Source: Rhodococcus sp040643435 | GTDB taxonomy: Bacteria; Actinomycetota; Actinomycetes; Mycobacteriales; Mycobacteriaceae | NCBI RefSeq assembly: GCF_040643435.1 | Contig: NZ_JBEYUH010000002.1 | Coordinates: 124,001-188,000 of the forward strand | Direction: 5' to 3' | Length of the DNA stretch: 64,000 nt | Shown here: piece after piece, positions 62,356 through 64,000 of the stretch | Layout: each line of letters starts with the position of its first letter | Numbering within the stretch: the first letter of the stretch is position 1 | Made by a program: the position numbers and the translations under genes | Notes under the pieces: generated by a model | The model's input: the letters and a program-made list of their open reading frames with translations, nothing else | What the model was told of the DNA's origin: nothing | Database searches by the model: none

Positions 62356-63498
62356 ATGTCATCCCTCCGAATCGGCTCGCTCGAACTGAACAGCCCTGTC
62401 GTGCTGGCGCCGATGGCGGGAGTGACGAACGTCGCATTCCGCACGCTGTGCCGCGAACTGGAACTCGAACGGGTCGGCAGCACCTCGGGTCTGTACGTGT
62501 GCGAGATGGTCACCGCTCGCGCCCTCGTCGAACGGCACCCGGTCACCATGCATATGACGACCTTCGGTCCGACCGAGACACCGCGGTCGCTACAGCTGTA
62601 CACCGTCGATCCCGACACCACCTACGCCGCCGCGAAGATGATCGTCGACGAGGACCTCGCCGACCACATCGACATGAACTTCGGATGCCCGGTCCCCAAG
62701 GTGACCCGTAAGGGCGGCGGATCCGCTCTGCCGTACAAGCGCCGGCTGTTCGGACAGATCGTCGCGGCCGCCGTGCGCGCCACCGAAGGCACGGACATCC
62801 CCGTGACCGTCAAGTTCCGTGTCGGGATCGACGACGAACATCACACGCACCTCGACGCCGGCCGCATCGCCGCCGCCGAAGGTGCGGCCGCCGTCGCCCT
62901 GCATGCACGCACCGCAGCGCAACGCTATTCGGGCTCGGCCGACTGGAACGAGATCGCCCGGCTGAAAGAGCACGTCACGGACGTTCCGGTGCTCGGCAAC
63001 GGCGACATCTTCGATGCCGGGGACGCCGAACGCATGATGACACAGACAGGATGTGACGGCGTGGTCGTCGGCCGCGGGTGTCTCGGACGCCCGTGGCTGT
63101 TCGCCGAACTGAGCGCTGCGCTCGGCGGTCGCCCTCTGCCGACCCCGCCGAATCTCGGCGAAGTGGCGCAGATCATGCGCCGCCACGCCGAGCTGCTCGC
63201 CGAGCATCACGGCGAGGACCGCGGCCTGCGCGACATGCGTAAGCACATTGCGTGGTATCTACGCGGCTTCCCGGCAGGCTCGGAGGTCCGCAACGGCCTG
63301 GCGCGGGTGTCGACGCTCGCCGAACTCGACGATCTGCTCGGCAAACTCGACCACGACGTGCCGTTCCCGGCCGACGCCGAAGGCCCCCGTGGCAGGCAGG
63401 GATCTCCCAGCAGCGTCGCACTTCCCGACGGATGGCTCGACGATCCCGAGGACACCTGCGTGCCCGAGGGGGCCGACATGATGCACTCGGGCGGATGA
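62356..63498 (+). CDS. dusB: tRNA-dihydrouridine synthase (DusB type)
   Basis: A 380-residue FMN enzyme that reduces uridine to dihydrouridine in tRNA D loops. Motifs are VVLAPMAGVTNVAFRTLCRE (in parts), the catalytic cysteine in DMNFGCPVPKV, KFRVGIDDEH, ALHARTAAQRYSG, VLGNGDIFD and VVVGRGCLGRPWLF. A helical domain follows (RDMRKHIAWYLRGFP). A C-terminal tail of about 45 residues is family-typical for actinobacteria. The ATG 62356 has AGAGG upstream. About 190 bp separate it from the LCP gene; I see no other gene there. Confidence 0.95.
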   Translation: MSSLRIGSLELNSPVVLAPMAGVTNVAFRTLCRELELERVGSTSGLYVCEMVTARALVERHPVTMHMTTFGPTETPRSLQLYTVDPDTTYAAAKMIVDEDLADHIDMNFGCPVPKVTRKGGGSALPYKRRLFGQIVAAAVRATEGTDIPVTVKFRVGIDDEHHTHLDAGRIAAAEGAAAVALHARTAAQRYSGSADWNEIARLKEHVTDVPVLGNGDIFDAGDAERMMTQTGCDGVVVGRGCLGRPWLFAELSAALGGRPLPTPPNLGEVAQIMRRHAELLAEHHGEDRGLRDMRKHIAWYLRGFPAGSEVRNGLARVSTLAELDDLLGKLDHDVPFPADAEGPRGRQGSPSSVALPDGWLDDPEDTCVPEGADMMHSGG

Positions 63499-63690
63499 GC
63501 CACCCAGCGTGTGCCGTCCGGTACGGACGCGCACATCCGGCATATCTATGTCGTGCGACACAGCCGCGTCACGGCCGCCCGTAACCGGCGGTCAGTATCA
63601 TTGCGGAGTCCTCGCGACGGTAGACGGTGAGCAATCGCGTGGTCGGCGACAGGTGACGATGCGGCGCAACCGCAGAAAGAGCAGGTTCCG

Positions 63691-64000
63691 GTGGACGAGG
63701 AGCACGAGACAGGGTCTTCGGATCCTCGCGCTCCCTGGGAACGTCCGATAGCCGAGAGCGCCTACCGCGAATCCCGCCCGGTCCGCCGTGCCCGTGGCGT
63801 GCACCGGTCCGACGAGGCCGACAGCGACGCCCGTCGTCACGAGAATGCACGCAACCGCCGCGCCGCCGACTCGGACGACCCGGAGCAGCTCACCGTTGCC
63901 GAACTGCTCGACAAGGTGGGACGACGATCCGATCCCCCTACCCGGTCGGACCCGCCTCCTGCGGACCCATCTCCTGCAGACCGGCCTCCCCTGGACCCAC
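63691..64000 (+). CDS. N-terminus of a LytR-CpsA-Psr family protein
   Basis: The first 103 codons of a gene that runs off the right edge. The visible part is a disordered, charged cytosolic tail rich in Arg, Asp and Pro, with the short block PEQLTVAELLDKVG (about 67-80) found before the membrane helix of actinobacterial LCP proteins. LCP enzymes attach arabinogalactan or other polymers to peptidoglycan. The assignment rests on this block and on the dus-LCP gene order known from M. tuberculosis Rv0823c-Rv0822c. The GTG 63691 is the likely start; the catalytic domain is not in the window. Confidence 0.65.
   Translation, partial: MDEEHETGSSDPRAPWERPIAESAYRESRPVRRARGVHRSDEADSDARRHENARNRRAADSDDPEQLTVAELLDKVGRRSDPPTRSDPPPADPSPADRPPLDP

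Overview
The window is high-GC DNA from an actinomycete of the mycolic-acid group. Rhodococcus is the best guess. I infer this from an antigen-85-type mycolyltransferase, a CYP51 locus whose gene order I recognise from Mycobacterium tuberculosis Rv0763c-Rv0771, a desA1-dus-LCP order like Rv0824c-Rv0822c, a PlsB/HAD-PlsC pair, F420-type oxidoreductases and frequent GTG starts. It is ordinary chromosome: I see no insertion sequence, phage, integron or CRISPR array. The first and last genes are cut by the window edges.

Layout. 1-2.3 kb: end of an F420/PPOX enzyme, a GAF-ANTAR regulator, an acyl-CoA dehydrogenase. 2.5-5.7 kb: treS-mak, the trehalose-to-maltose-1-phosphate branch of alpha-glucan synthesis. 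5.7-9.2 kb: a ClpC-like unfoldase behind a near-perfect HspR box (HAIR), divergent from an ohrR-ohr peroxide module with clear operators. 9.3-14.6 kb: a Ski2-type helicase, an SDR, an ECF-sigma-like protein fused to a membrane anchor and a Thr/Pro/Glu tail, and a GntR regulator. 14.7-17.5 kb: an NCS1 permease and a hydantoin/Asp-Glu racemase, then an ElaA acetyltransferase. 17.5-25.9 kb: SDR plus mycolyltransferase, a RluA-type enzyme, a SRPBCC protein, a flavodoxin, a CYTH-CHAD protein, a tandem Usp and an APH/AAA kinase. 26-32.9 kb: plsB, HAD-plsC and a flippase-like membrane protein, then an NSS transporter with its 35-residue MetS-type subunit.

33.9-53.5 kb is the most interesting region, a sterol/steroid-type catabolic island. 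A KstR-like TetR is divergent from an LLM enzyme and a FAD dehydrogenase. A tightly packed minus-strand operon carries tetR, CYP123-like, SDR, CYP51, ferredoxin, a SnoaL-like protein, an unknown protein and a cholesterol-oxidase-like GMC enzyme. A second P450 with a divergent TetR and an MpaB-type oxygenase follow. A plus-strand operon then carries aldehyde dehydrogenase, SDR, a 3-HIB-dehydrogenase-like enzyme, a CMD-family protein, an LLM enzyme and an EcK-type kinase. I find a 17-bp motif (CAGACA-N2-TGTCCRGAA) three times. Each copy is at the promoter of one of these units, and a KstR-type box lies beside one of them. This suggests a local regulon for the CYP51 locus.

53.5-64 kb: a methyltransferase, then a minus-strand set of GT4 glycosyltransferase, methyltransferase and an alpha/alpha-barrel protein; tRNA genes (Asp, Phe, Asp, Glu on minus; Lys on plus) around a ScbR/ArpA-like TetR; membrane proteins; a DUF937 protein; an acyl-ACP desaturase; DusB; and the start of a LytR-CpsA-Psr protein. 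Many gene borders carry strong perfect hairpins, several of them in convergent gaps where they could stop transcription from both sides.
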